Shown: one piece after another, positions 1 to 31,173 of the stretch
How the letters are laid out: each line of letters begins with the position of its first letter
How positions within the stretch are numbered: position 1 is the stretch's first letter
DNA from: Lagopus muta
Taxonomy: Eukaryota > Chordata > Aves > Galliformes > Phasianidae
Reading direction: 5' to 3'
DNA: 64,000 bases
NCBI RefSeq assembly: GCF_023343835.1
Contig: NC_064443.1
Coordinates: 19,417,501 to 19,481,500 of the forward strand
Translations under genes and position numbers: made by a program
Notes under the pieces: model-generated
Databases searched by the model: none
The model's input: only the letters and a program-made list of their open reading frames with translations
What the model was told of the DNA's origin: nothing

Positions 1-18582
<18,582 letters not shown>

Positions 18583-18935
18583 AGAAGGGTGATCTTGTAC
18601 CTCAGCTGAGAGCCTTCCCAACTGACTTGGCAAGGCACCTCTCGCACTCTTAGGTTTCCTAACAACTTTGTTGTCATCTTGTTCTATTTTGGACATGAGT
18701 GAAACAGTGTTGAAGGAAATTTAACTTTGTTTTTAATGGAAATGTCTGTTTTGGTGAATGTACTCTATTTCCCAGATAAGCTGAAGTGCCACAGATTTTT
18801 ACAGGAATGTTTCTAGATTCAAATTAGCCCACATAATTGTTTTATTCCAACTTGTGTTAGAACTTAAAAATTTGTCCTTAATGTGTACCTGTTGGTGACA
18901 GAACTTCAAATAAATGGGACTATTTTTCAGCACTG
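18583..18935 (+). other. IFT122: IFT122 3' UTR with poly(A) signal
   Basis: Non-coding tail after the stop. A canonical AATAAA at 18909-18914 is the first one downstream and is the likely cleavage signal. The 3' limit is approximate. Confidence 0.7.
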
Positions 18936-20429
18936 TCTCAAAATTTCTTTTAACGTGTGCAGAACTCGTGCTTGTTAAAATCCAAATAGCAGGTTGAGCA
19001 TGGAAATTTCTATTTCATGTTAACTGAGATACCCACACGTAAGTTCCTTATCTGTCTACTGACACACTGCTGATTCTAGTAACATCAGTGTGTTTACCAT
19101 TAATGAAAGAAAAGCCACTGACCTAATGGGCTAAAATGAATATATTTGCATGCTGAGAAGTATTAAGTTGCCAGGCAGGAATATCAAAGCAAGTTGAGGA
19201 CTCATAGACAGCCAGTGCTTTCCCACAGTTCCTCCTCTGTACCTCAGGAATACTGACATCCTTTCAGCTCCTGTGGTGTGATCTGAGCGTGCCTTGGTGG
19301 TGTGGGCACACGTGCCTGTCTGAGCTGGCACGGCTCCATCGCCCCTCATGCTGGCTGGAAGAGGTGATGTGCTGAAGAAATATTTCTGACCAGCATTTTC
19401 CCAGCATTTCTTCATGCTAGAGCCATGGGAAGCAAAGTAAGAAGGTAGGAGGAGATGGACCTACCTTCCAATTTTTTTTTTTTTAGCTGTTGCCAACTAA
19501 GTGTTGAGATTGAGGGGATTTTAATGACCTGGCTGTTTAACCAAATGTAGTAGTTTCATCCCATGCAGCAGCTAAGCCCCCATGCAGTTGTTTGCTCACT
19601 TCCCACCCACCTTGACAGAACAGGAGAGAATCAAAAGAGAGCCCAAGTGGAAAAGTTTGTGGGTCAACACAAAGGTAGTTTCATTAGCAAAGCTGTGTTT
19701 GCCAGCAAAGCAATGACAAATGTATTCATTACTTCCCCACGGCGGGCAGATGTCCAGCGGCTTCCTGGAAAACAAGGCCTCAGAATGAGTCACGGTTACA
19801 GGGGAAGATGAGCGCGATGTCGTCAGGCATGGAGCACCCCTTGGGTCAGCAGTCCTGGCTGCGTGCCCTCCCAGCTCCTCGTCCACCTCCGCCCATTGCT
19901 GGGTAGCAAAGCAAAGTGGGGAACAACAGAAACCCTCAACACTGCCAGCGGTGCCCAACAACAGCTAAAGCACTGACATTTTATCAAGACTGTTCTTAGT
20001 TGCAGATCCAAAACACAGCACCACGAAGGCTGCTCTGAAGAATGTTAACTCCAGTACACAGAAGCAGTCCTGTGCAGCTGAATCTCTTGAAGATGTTCTC
20101 TGCGTTGTTCTGTAAGAGCTTGAGAAGTCATGCGGACAACCAGCTGGGCCGGGTTTGAATGGAAAAGTGATAGGCCTCTTGACTTTAATCCAGTTTAAAT
20201 TGTGCCCGCCTCAGCGTAAGCTTTGTTGTTATGACATCCTCTCTTCTATAAGCCTTGGGAAATTATATTTTATGTTATTGAGTTAAGCTATTGGCTGAGA
20301 TTGGTGGCTGCTGGTAAAACAGCTACTGTGTAAACAGCAGCACTTTGCATGTGATATCAGTGTGTGCTCGAGTACCTCTGGAAAGCGATGCTTTGAAATC
20401 TATGCTCCTGTGAAGCCCACCTGCAGTGC

Positions 20430-20895
20430 TGCATTTGGCTCTGGGGTCCTCAGTGTCAGAAGGACACGGAGCTGTTGGAGCAGGGCCAGAGGAGCTGTGA
20501 GGATGCCCAGGGGCTGGAGCACCTCTGCTTTGGAGCCAGGCTGAGAACTGGGGGTGTTAGATCTGGAGGAGACTCTGCAGGGACCTCACTGCGGCCTCCC
20601 AGTACCTAAAGGAGACCTACAGGAGAGCTGGGAGGGGCTCTGTCAGGGAGCATAGTGACAGGACAAAGGTAAAGGCTGTGAAGTAAAAGATGGTGGTCTT
20701 CAATTAGCTTCTGGGAAAAGGTTTTTTAGTGCTGAGGCCATGAGGCCCTGGCAGTGCTGCCCATCCTTGGAGGTGCCCGAGGCCATGGATCTGCTCTGGG
20801 CAGCCTGAGCTGGAGGGGCAGCCAGCCTATGGCAGGGGGAGGGCTGAGGGGGCGAGGTCCCTCACAACCCAACGTGCTGTGATTCCATCTAATGG
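20430..20895 (+). mobile_element. CR1 LINE 3' end fragment
   Basis: Reads along the CR1 3' consensus: CCTCCCAGTACCTAAAGGAG, then CCTACAGGAGAGCTGGGAGG, then CATAGTGACAGGACAAAGG. It goes on to CATCCTTGGAGGTGCCCGAG and a TGTGATTCCATC end. Plus orientation, moderately diverged, truncated at the 5' side. Confidence 0.88.
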
Positions 20896-21644
20896 TACTG
20901 TAGGGTTTCTGCATCCCTCAATGGTTCCTGACCAAATTTGCCTAATTTACCACTTTAAAAACATTCTGTTCTAATTAGTGCTTGTCTGCTTTCTGACTCG
21001 TATCTCAGTGTTTGCAATAAAGACGTTGCGACTGACGTTGATACACAGTGCTGTTTGATATGTGAGCCAGAATGCAATTCAGCTCATTCTCCCAGAAATG
21101 AGTTGGCTTTGCAGAGCTAGCAGAAATGAAAAATTATAAAAATAAATAGACAAGGTTTGTAATTACACAGAGGCAGAATGGATCAAACGAGGAAGCTTCA
21201 TTTATTTATTTATTTTTAAATTTTTTTGTGAATATGCTCTGGGTTTGAAAAGCATGCCGGGCTTTTCCAGGCAAAGCTGTGGTACTCCACGCATCTCGTA
21301 AATTGGAAAGATGTGCCAGTTCCAGATGCCTCGTGCAACTGAAGCTCCCTGGTGACTTCGTGATGAGAAGGTGCTGGATGTGCAGAAGTCCCACCACGAA
21401 GCCTTTCTCTGAAGCTCTTTTGGGCAGTTCACCAACTGTTCTCTTCCATTTGCCCTGCACCTCCACCTTGTCACCACTCACCGCTCGCCTTTCCCACCGC
21501 TGCACTCCCCTGGTGACGCATGTCAGCTCTAAGCTCAGAGCAGCAGCTGCTAACCTCAGCAGGGGCTTATTGCATCAGAGCTTTACGTGGAGTGTTTGTG
21601 CACCGGGAAGATAAACCTGTAATCTGATGTGCCCATGTACAGGT

Positions 21645-21700
21645 ATGAGCAGCTGCAGCTGCAATTAGCTAGAGGCACTGCTCCGGCCTTGGCAACACAT
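21645..21700. promoter_or_regulatory. Candidate distal RHO regulatory element (CAATTAG)
   Basis: CAATTAG at 21662-21668, next to GCAGCTGCAGCTG E-box-like sequence, about 2.1 kb upstream of the RHO start region. Mammalian RHO has a homeodomain-bound enhancer at a similar distance. The match here is only a motif plus position, so the call is tentative. Confidence 0.25.
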
Positions 21701-23628
21701 GAAAAGTTAATTGGGAGGGACTTAGTACCGGCCCAGGATGTGTGAGGAGGTGGCATTTGCACACTGACAGAAGGAGACTTTGATGGCTGTGCAGGGCAAT
21801 TGAGGCCCACCTTCGGTTATGGGAAGCTGGGCTTTCAGTGGTAGCAGCACTTCTGTGAGATCTTCCCCGCACACAGGAAAGGTTTCTCTGCTTGGTTTTC
21901 ACTTTGAAGAGAACACAAAGCTTTCTGCTTTTTCCCTTTGATCTGTTTTGCATGCACTGAATTAACCTGCAGGGAACACTGATAAAAACATGGCAGGAAT
22001 TGAAGCTGGTTAATTAAGGCCAAGGTGACACAAGCCCTTGCTCATCTCTCACCTGTGAGCTCCAGGCCTGGTTCATCCCCCTTTGTGCCGTATGGGCACT
22101 CAGATACCTCTCTTCTGCTCTTGGCTGCAAGGAAAGGTCAGCCCAGCTCCCTGGTGCAGCCTGAAATGCAATTGCTGTGGAGATGCTCAGGTCCTGCCAG
22201 AGCCCTGCTGCTGCCAAGGGCTGAGCAGACCTTTCCTGACCTCTGCAGGGACACTGGTCGGTCCTGGCATGCCAACTGGAATGGTACTGATGTTGAGAAT
22301 AACACAAGCATAGTGAGAAAAGTGATAAACAGGGGATGCAAAAAAGGGAAGAGATGGGAGCAAATAGCTTTGGAAGCTGAAAGACTAATCACAATTATGT
22401 GAACTATAAAGAATAACCTTGTCCAGCAAAGAGATCCTTTGTGGTAGGCTCTGATTTGTTCCCCTTGCTGTTCATGCTGTCCCACTGTTTCTGAAAAGTT
22501 AAAACCAGGTAACACCTAACAGCTGCTGGCTGGCATGAAGAATGTTCCAAACAACACTGGGCACATCAAGGAGGGAAACACAACAGCAGCTTCCTCTGCA
22601 GCTCTAATGCCCACCTACATGGAATTCATCACTTCTGCAAGGTTTCAAGGAGACTGAAGATGTCTGTCACCAGAATAAGAGGTCAAATGTTGGCTTCAGC
22701 TCAGAACTTGTGCCTTGTCCAGAGCCCTTCTCTGGATCAAGGCAGAACGATATCTGTCCAAGACAGATGGACGAGGTTATTTTTCAGGTGTTGCTGATGT
22801 AGCTGCCATGATGCAAACCATGTATAAAGCCAAGAACAGAGGAGGTGATGCAACTGGAAACCTGCTAGCAGGATCAGTGCTTTACTGTGTTGTTCAAACC
22901 TTCTCAGACAAATTTTGCAGCAGAGAGCAAATTTTGTGGCTGAGAGCAAGTACAAGAAGGATTGCTGAGGGCCATGCTGCTAAGCACAGCCTTTCATCAG
23001 CCTACCCCTGTAATGGCAGCTGTGATGGACAGGCTGCTGTCACAGCCCTGCAGTCCTGCCATGCAGACCCCTGCTATGGAGGGACTGCACCAACCACGTC
23101 CAGCCCAGCAGCTGCTGCAGTGTCCAAACCCATGGCCTGGGGGTTCTGAACCACAAAATTCACTCCTGTTTGCATTGATTGAGCCAAACCACAAGAAGGA
23201 TCCTGCGTGCTTTGTCTTTCTCTGGCACTCTCTCCAGTCTTTCTCTGGCACTCTCTGCCTGTGGGCCCGGTGGTAACGTGTCCCATTTCCCACATCCCTC
23301 TGTGGGTAAACTGAGGCATTTTGAACTGATGGGCACTGCAGGCTGTGATGTGCTGTCAGGGCACTCCGTGGAGCAGAGGCAGCACAGGCCGCGGGCGTCC
23401 AGCCCAGGCTGCAGCATGCAATGAGTGCGTTGGGCCCAGGCAGCAGGCGCTCAGCCCTCAGGCGGTGGCGCGGCATGCTGGGCAGTGAGGTGTGCAGGTG
23501 GGGCCGCCCTCCAGTTCCAGTGCACAAGCAGTACAGCTACCTGCCTGTGTATGACCATGAACCATGGTCTCCAACAATGACAGTGTGGGCCAGAAACAGG
23601 TGTCACCTTAAGACCTGCCCAGAAAAGC

Positions 23629-23722
23629 CAATTACCCCTGGATGATTATGGTTAATAACTCTCTTAGCCCTAATCGCGCTGACACCGATGCCTGGAGCTT
23701 ACCATAGGGGGCACTTTATAAG
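23629..23722 (+). promoter_or_regulatory. RHO: RHO proximal promoter
   Basis: CAATTA at 23629-23634 (Ret-1/PCE1-type homeodomain site), GATTA at 23644-23648, CTAATC at 23670-23675 (Crx-type core) and CGCTGAC at 23677-23683 (Maf/NRL half-site). They stand just upstream of TATAAG at 23717-23722. The close spacing of a Crx-like and a Maf-like site 5' of the TATA box is the known architecture of vertebrate rod opsin promoters. Transcription should start near 23745. Confidence 0.7.
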
Positions 23723-23744
23723 GGACGCCCGACAGCCGCTTCTC

Positions 23745-23855
23745 TGTGGGGCGACAGCGAAGGCTGGGCGGTGGTGGAGCCCAACTGCAGGGGCGATTCC
23801 CCCTCACAAAACCCGACACTGAGTGCGACTGAGAGGCATCCCACAAACCGCAGCC
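23745..23855 (+). other. RHO: RHO 5' UTR (predicted)
   Basis: About 110 nt between the expected start site, some 28 nt after the TATA-like box, and the ATG. The context before the start is CCGCAGCC, a good Kozak match. The 5' end is an estimate. Confidence 0.6.
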
Positions 23856-26407
<2,552 letters not shown>

Positions 26408-26560
26408 GTCCCAACGCACCAACCTTGCCCACTGCCAGCACCTGCCCGCTTCAGCACAGCCCTGCGGGGCGGGCTGCTCTCCCAACCATAGGAACCCTGG
26501 GAACAAGGCTGTGAAAATGTACACGTTTTATAATTAAAATGCAAAAGCTTAGCTCCTCCA
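26408..26560 (+). other. RHO: RHO 3' UTR with proximal poly(A) signal
   Basis: ATTAAA at 26533-26538 lies about 125 nt after the stop and is the first plausible signal. A further AATAAA about 0.9 kb downstream (27448-27453) may serve a longer form. Confidence 0.6.
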
Positions 26561-28066
26561 CTGGCATAACTCCGTGCTTCTCTCTCTGTTGATTCACTGA
26601 GAGCTCACACCTGTTGCACCATGCAGGCCCTGCAAAGCCCGGGCACGGCAGAGCCACTGCCACCTCCCTCACCCCAACCTGAGGGCCTCGGCGGGGCAGG
26701 GGCTGAGCCCCTCCCAGCTCCACTGCTGCAGACAGAGCCTGCAGCCACCAGGGCAGGGCCAGGGCGGAGGGCTGTGCTGGGGCAGGCTGAGCAATGCCGG
26801 ATGCCCAATGCTCAGAGCTCCGTGCCCAGCCCTGCCCAGCACCTCAGAAGGACACCGCAGCAGCTCTGGGATGATGGGTGGCTTTTGGCACACACGTGCC
26901 CTCCGTGTGGCAGAGGTGAGGGTGCAGATCCCACCTCTGAGCAGGTGGCTCAGCGTGGTGCAGCTGTGTCCCGCTATGGCTGGGTGTGCTTGGATGCTCC
27001 CGGTGTTGGCTCCTTGGCAGCCCCACTCACTGCCCCCCCGGCAGGACGCAGCCCTTCCCTCCCAGCCACCCACAGACCCTCCCTGTCAGCTGCGGCCCAG
27101 CTCAGCGTCAGCCCACATAGGAGGCTTTGGCCGGTGCTCGTGCTTTTGAGGACGGATTGGTGCATTGCTGAGCTTCCTCTGTGTTAGAGAAGGCAAGACA
27201 TGGGAGCATATGGTGCAGAGACACCGGCATATGTTCCAGGCACTACAAGATGGCATATTGCAATTGTAGCAGTGTTATTCATTTTTATTTTTAGCTCAGT
27301 TATACAAATAAGATGTTTTTCTTGCTGTTCAGCGTTATCAACATTTGAAACTATTTTTGTACATTATTATCCTCTCTGATTTCTAATCCTATGCAGCTTC
27401 GCGAGGTCTAATAAGGAACATACAGAACCCATGCAAGTTAAATCTTTAATAAAGAGCAATTTGCAAGTACAATTCTCTCATTATTTTTTTTATCGATACT
27501 TGTGCATATTCAGTGAAATCTGAAGATTAACGGTTTATGAATAATTCAGTGTTTAGGCTGATGTCTGACTCACGTACTTCAAATCCGAGGGCTGCTTTGG
27601 AGGGAAGAGGAGGATGGTGGCGTGTTTGTCGCCGCCCGTCGAGGCATTGCTCCGCAGAGCCACGCGGTGCTCAGTGGCCGCTCGGTGATGCGGCTCGGCC
27701 ACCCGCGCTGAGCCCTACGGCACAGTGCAGCGCTGGCCCTGCAGAGGGGCCCGTAGGGCTGCCGCGCGGGGCCGGGAGCGCCGTGCTCTGAGCCCGGCAG
27801 CGCGCGAGGTGCGGGCAAACACTGCGGCTGCTGCAGGAGCCCCACGCGGCCCGCAGCGCTTAGAGGAGCTCGCAGCTCGTGCCTGCGGCCGCCACTCCCG
27901 CTCCGTCCTTTTCCAACCATCTGCTCGCAGCATTCTTTCTCCTTTCAGCCTCTCACAAAGATCTGGGCAGGAGCGCTCGGGCTCACCTGTGTCCACTGCG
28001 GTGAGAACCCGGCAATTAGCGGCTGCCCAACCGGCCCTCGCCGTCACCGTGCCGAATCAGATAAAT
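26561..28066. other. RHO-H1-8 intergenic region with AT-rich island and CpG-rich block
   Basis: 26.6-27.2 kb is GC-rich and carries a chance frame (26621-27187) of low complexity. 27.24-27.54 kb is a sharply AT-rich island with AATAAA at 27448-27453. 27.58-27.99 kb is rich in CpG (CCGCGCGGGGCCGGGAGCGC and similar) and looks like a CpG island upstream of H1-8. Confidence 0.6.
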
Positions 28067-28078
28067 CAGCTGCAGGTG
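27984..28078 (+). promoter_or_regulatory. Candidate H1-8 promoter elements (E-boxes, TAATTG)
   Basis: CACCTG at 27984-27989, CAATTA (TAATTG on the other strand) at 28013-28018, CAGCTG at 28067-28072 and CAGGTG at 28073-28078, all within 160 bp of the H1-8 ATG. CANNTG and TAATTG/TAATTA are the sites known for the oocyte factors FIGLA and NOBOX. Function is inferred from motif type, position and the oocyte role of the gene. Confidence 0.4.
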
Positions 28079-28141
28079 AGGTGGGCCTGGGAGCTGGGTT
28101 GAGGTTGAGGTGCCTGGTTGGCGTCTGGGAGCTGCGCAGCC

Positions 28142-28157
28142 ATGGAGTCCCAACCAG
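28142..28157 (+). CDS. H1-8: H1-8 first coding exon (16 nt)
   Basis: ATG, four codons and one base, then donor GTCGGG. Encodes MESQP plus the first base of Ala. Inferred from Kozak context, GT donor and perfect phase with the next exon; no transcript evidence. Confidence 0.7.
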
Positions 28158-29349
28158 GTCGGGGCTGTAGGGTGCAGGCACCGCGGTTCCCTTTTCTGGG
28201 AACGGGCGCGGTGACGCTGTTTGGCTTTGGAGGACCGCAGCCCTCAGGGCTGTGAGCTCCTTCGCCTCACGCCGCCGTTCTGTATCACTCGCAGCCAAAG
28301 CCGCCGGCGCTGCCCGGCTCTCCAGCCTGCTCGCCCGGGGCCGGCGGAGCCGCCACCCCCCCACGCTGCACATGGTGCTCGAGGCGCTGCAGGCGCAGGA
28401 CGGGAAGAAGGGCGCCTCAGTCGTCGCCATTAAGCGCTTCATCCTGGCCAAGTACCCCACGGTGGACCCCGTGCGCCTCAAGTATCTGCTGAAGCGGGCA
28501 CTGGCGACGGGGCTGAGCCGCGGCTTCCTCGTGCGGCCCCACAACTCCGCCGCCCTGGGGGCCACGGGGCGCTTCAAGGTGAGCGGGGCTGCAAGAGCGG
28601 GGCTGGGGTTGGGCGCTGCCGATGCCGGCTGCTCCCACGTTCTGCTCCTTCCCTGCTCCCAGCTCGCTCCCAAGAGGCTGCAGCAGAAACAGGCGCAGGG
28701 CCAGGAGGATCCCGGGGAGGGACCGGCCCCGAAGACCGGACGCAGAGGGGCTGCCGAGGCTGCCCGAGCCCCTGCGGTGGCGCGGAGCGACGGAGGGCAA
28801 GGTAATGGCAGGGGTCTGGGGCGGACTCCGGTGAGGTGCTCTGCCTGTGCTCATCTGCTGCTGCTTTTCTGTAGGCACGGCCAAGGAGGAGCCGAAAGCA
28901 GTGAAGAGGAAGCCGAGGGCAAAGCCTGCAGATGTGAGTATGGCTGGGTGAGGCGCCCAGGGGATGCCAGCACTGCACCCAAGCTGTGGGTTGTGGCATG
29001 GCAGCAGCCTGAAGCACTCTGTTCCCTCCAGGCCCAGCCGGCGGTGGAAAAGCCCAGGAGTCATGGAGTGAAGCCCCACCAGGCCCCTGGCAAAGGGCGG
29101 CCGCAGCCCCCTGCAGCTCCTGCTGCCAGCGGTGTGCACGAGGACAGTGCTGACCGCCCTGCCGGGGTGAAGAGACCCAAAAAGGCCCCAGCAGCCAAGA
29201 GCAAAGGGAAGGTTCCTGAGGAGGCCCAGGAAGCTGCCTCGAAGAAGGGAGGTAAAGCCAAGGCAAGGAAGCCTCAGGCAGCTCTGGGTGCTGGCCAGGG
29301 GGGGAAGGCTGGAGCACAGGAGGCAGCTCCTGGCAGGAAGGTGTCATAG
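28142..29349 (+). CDS. H1-8: H1-8 (H1FOO), oocyte linker histone H1, complete, 5 coding exons
   Basis: Exons 28142-28157, 28295-28578, 28663-28801, 28875-28933 and 29032-29349 total 816 nt (271 residues plus TAG). It is a linker histone of oocytes and early embryos that binds nucleosomal linker DNA. Residues about 26-100 form the winged-helix H1 globular domain (HPPTLHMVLEALQAQDGKKG; AIKRFILAKYPTVD; LKYLLKRALATGLSRGFLV; GATGRFK). These blocks match mammalian H1FOO more than somatic H1. Residues 101-271 form a Lys/Ala/Pro-rich tail. Unlike the intronless replication-dependent H1 genes it is split, as in mammals. The ATG sits in a strong context (GCAGCCATGG), and its 16-nt exon splices in phase to give MESQPAKAAGAARL. 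Without that exon the frame has no ATG before the one inside the globular domain at 28373. The N terminus is shorter than the human one. Confidence 0.9.
28295..28578 (+). CDS. H1-8: H1-8 exon 2, globular domain
   Basis: Acceptor ...CACTCGCAG, donor GTGAGC. Carries essentially the whole winged-helix domain, ending GATGRFK. Confidence 0.93.
28663..28801 (+). CDS. H1-8: H1-8 exon 3, basic tail
   Basis: Acceptor ...TGCTCCCAG, donor GTAATG. Reads LAPKRLQQKQAQGQ, then a Pro/Ala/Arg-rich segment. Confidence 0.9.
28875..28933 (+). CDS. H1-8: H1-8 exon 4, basic tail
   Basis: Acceptor ...TTTCTGTAG, donor GTGAGT. Reads TAKEEPKAVKRKPRAKPAD, a typical lysine-rich H1 tail. Confidence 0.9.
29032..29349 (+). 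CDS. H1-8: H1-8 exon 5, basic tail and stop
   Basis: Acceptor ...CCCTCCAG. Lys/Ala/Pro-rich tail with KRPKKAPAAKSKGK and KKGGKAKARKPQAA blocks, ending GRKVS and TAG at 29347-29349. Confidence 0.92.
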   Translation, partial: AQPAVEKPRSHGVKPHQAPGKGRPQPPAAPAASGVHEDSADRPAGVKRPKKAPAAKSKGKVPEEAQEAASKKGGKAKARKPQAALGAGQGGKAGAQEAAPGRKVS

Positions 29350-29475
29350 GGGCCCCAGGACTTTGACAGCACAGCGCCATCCCCAGCTGAGTCTGGGCTT
29401 TGGGCTAGGAGCTGGTTTTAATTCCCAGGTGTTAATTCTGTTCATCCGCTACTAATAAAGGTTGTCTGATTCATG
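29350..29475 (+). other. H1-8: H1-8 3' UTR with poly(A) signal
   Basis: AATAAA at 29454-29459, about 105 nt after the stop, followed by GT-rich GGTTGTCTG. This is a polyadenylated H1 gene; no histone stem-loop is seen. Confidence 0.8.
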
Positions 29476-31165
29476 GAATAGCACAACTCCTGCCCTGCAT
29501 GCCCGCCAAAGTCCTTTCACCCAGGGTGAATCCGCAGCCTTGCCCCATGTAGGATGGGAAGGCACGCAGACTTGTGGAGTGGTAGTGAGCTGTTGTCTCC
29601 TGTGAGCAGTGCTGGAGTGACTCTGAGGGCCCACATGTATGCAGGCTGGTGGTGAGCCCCAGTGCGAGGTGATGCCCAGGCAGGGGCTCTGAGCTGTGGT
29701 GGGAAGCTCAGGGCTTGTCACTGCTCCCACAGCGTTGGTGCAGGGGATGTGTCTGGCCCTGTGTCCTCCCAGCTGCCCTTGTGCTAATGCCTGGCTGAGC
29801 TCAGATTACAACAGTGCTAGGGCAGGAGGGATGGGTGCTTTCGTGGTCCACCGTGGTGTTTGGAGTTGCCTAAGCTCCACCCACATTAAAGAGGAAGATA
29901 GAAGCGCTTTAGGGCTCAAAAAAAGCTCGGTGTTTGCAGCAGACTGTAGGAATGCTCATGCTATTATCTGTCTGTGCACAGTACCCATCTCAAAGCCTGT
30001 CTTGATAGCTTCTGCCAGCCAGTGTATGAAAGCTTTCTTTATGATAGTTTTAAATGCCTGAATTTTTCCTGCTCTGTGCAGAACAGAGCCCTTCTGAAGG
30101 TCAGTCTGATAATGCAAAGGTTGTCAGTCCTCCTGGGTGGGAGAAAGTAAGTGGAAGTAAAACCCTCTTCCTAAAGAGGATTTAACTAATCTTCAGCTGG
30201 CTTTGCCAATGCCCTCCAAGGCTTCTGGCCTTGCTGTGCGGCTTAAGCAAGAGCTGAGCAAACTAACTACTTTTAAACTTCAGCCTTGGCCATGTTGATG
30301 CATCTTTAAATGTGAACTCATGTTCCCCAGGGTCAGGGTGAGGGATACTGCAGCAGTAACCCAGCAGAACTCAGCTGCACCTTCAGTAGTGGTCAGTCAC
30401 AAATGACTGCTTGCCAACGCTAGATGTCCTGCAGTGGAACAGGGCAAGAGCTGTGTCCTCTTACTGGGCCCTAAATATAAAGCATAAGGCTTCTCGAGAG
30501 GCTATATTATTAAGTGACTGGATTTAGCTTTCCTAAGGATCAGCTTTAACACAGGAAGATCCCTGTGGTGTCCAGGAAGAGCAGTTTTTACTGAAAGATG
30601 GTGGAAGCGGGAGGATTTCAGTAATGCCGTGGTTATCGAGCCCTGCAGGCTGGGGATGGTGTCACTGCTGAGGCCAGAAGCCTTCAGTGCTGCGGCAGCG
30701 CAGAGCAGGTGCTGGGCTGCCTGTTGCTGGGTGAAGGCGCAGTCGGCCCCAAGACTGTTCCTGGCAGTGCGAGGGTGTCTGGCCCTGTGGGTAGGCATGG
30801 CGATGCTGGTCCTGGTGTGTGTTGGTGTGGTTTATTCAGCTCCTCTTGTGGCTTTTCTACCTTCTGTGTCAGATCCTGTTCTGGTGGGACCTTCCTGCAC
30901 GCTAGGCAGGAATGGTGAATTGCTGCGGCCTTAAGAGGATAAGACCTGTGCCACTGGGAAAGAAGATGGTTCTTGCTGAGCTGCCAGCCCTGAGCACTGC
31001 GCTGCTGCGTGGTGGAGCTGGCAGCTGCCTGCCTCCCCGTGTTCCTGAGGTGGAGGAGCATGGGGATTTGCATGTCCTGTGTGAGAGAAAGATGCCTCAG
31101 ACAAGAGATGGCCTCTTGGTGTTAGGCTCTGTGTGTACCAGGAAGTTCATTACGCAGGGTTTCAG
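29476..31165. other. H1-8/PLXND1 convergent intergenic spacer
   Basis: About 1.7 kb between two genes that run tail to tail. I see no gene, no RNA and no clear repeat. The frames at 30684-31073 (minus) and 30912-31355 (plus) have no family features and are probably chance. Confidence 0.6.
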
Positions 31166-31173
31166 CACCTTGT

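Larger units (their letters stand above)
18936..23628. other. IFT122-RHO intergenic region
   Basis: About 4.7 kb without a supported gene. It contains a CR1 copy (about 20.43-20.89 kb), an AATAAA at 21016-21021 with no transcript I can attach, a TTTA-rich simple repeat near 21.20 kb, a CAATTAG motif at 21662-21668 and a TTAATTAA at 22010-22017. Short tandem duplications lie near 22.91-22.96 kb and 23.21-23.26 kb. The open frames at 22715-23149 and 22997-23527 look like chance frames. Confidence 0.6.

Noticed and set aside
21016-21021. AATAAA downstream of the CR1 copy as an IFT122 distal poly(A) site
   Set aside because: More than 2 kb beyond the first good signal and next to a repeat; no supporting feature, though not excluded.
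22715-23527. Plus frame 22715-23149 and minus frame 22997-23527 upstream of RHO
   Set aside because: No domain, no splice logic, no promoter; they overlap short tandem duplications.
26621-27187. 188-residue plus-strand frame between RHO and H1-8
   Set aside because: Pro/Ala/Gly-rich in GC-rich DNA, no known fold, overlapped by several other long frames on both strands. Long frames are expected by chance here.
28252-28294. Unspliced start of H1-8 in the frame opening at 28252
   Set aside because: That position is GTG, not ATG, and a good acceptor (CACTCGCAG) ends at 28294.
28417-29380. Two long minus-strand frames (240 and 268 residues) opposite H1-8
   Set aside because: They are antisense shadows of the Lys/Ala/Pro codons of H1-8 and show no family features.
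29476-31165. Extra gene in the H1-8/PLXND1 spacer
   Set aside because: Frames are short and overlapping, with no recognisable product; no splice-consistent model found.
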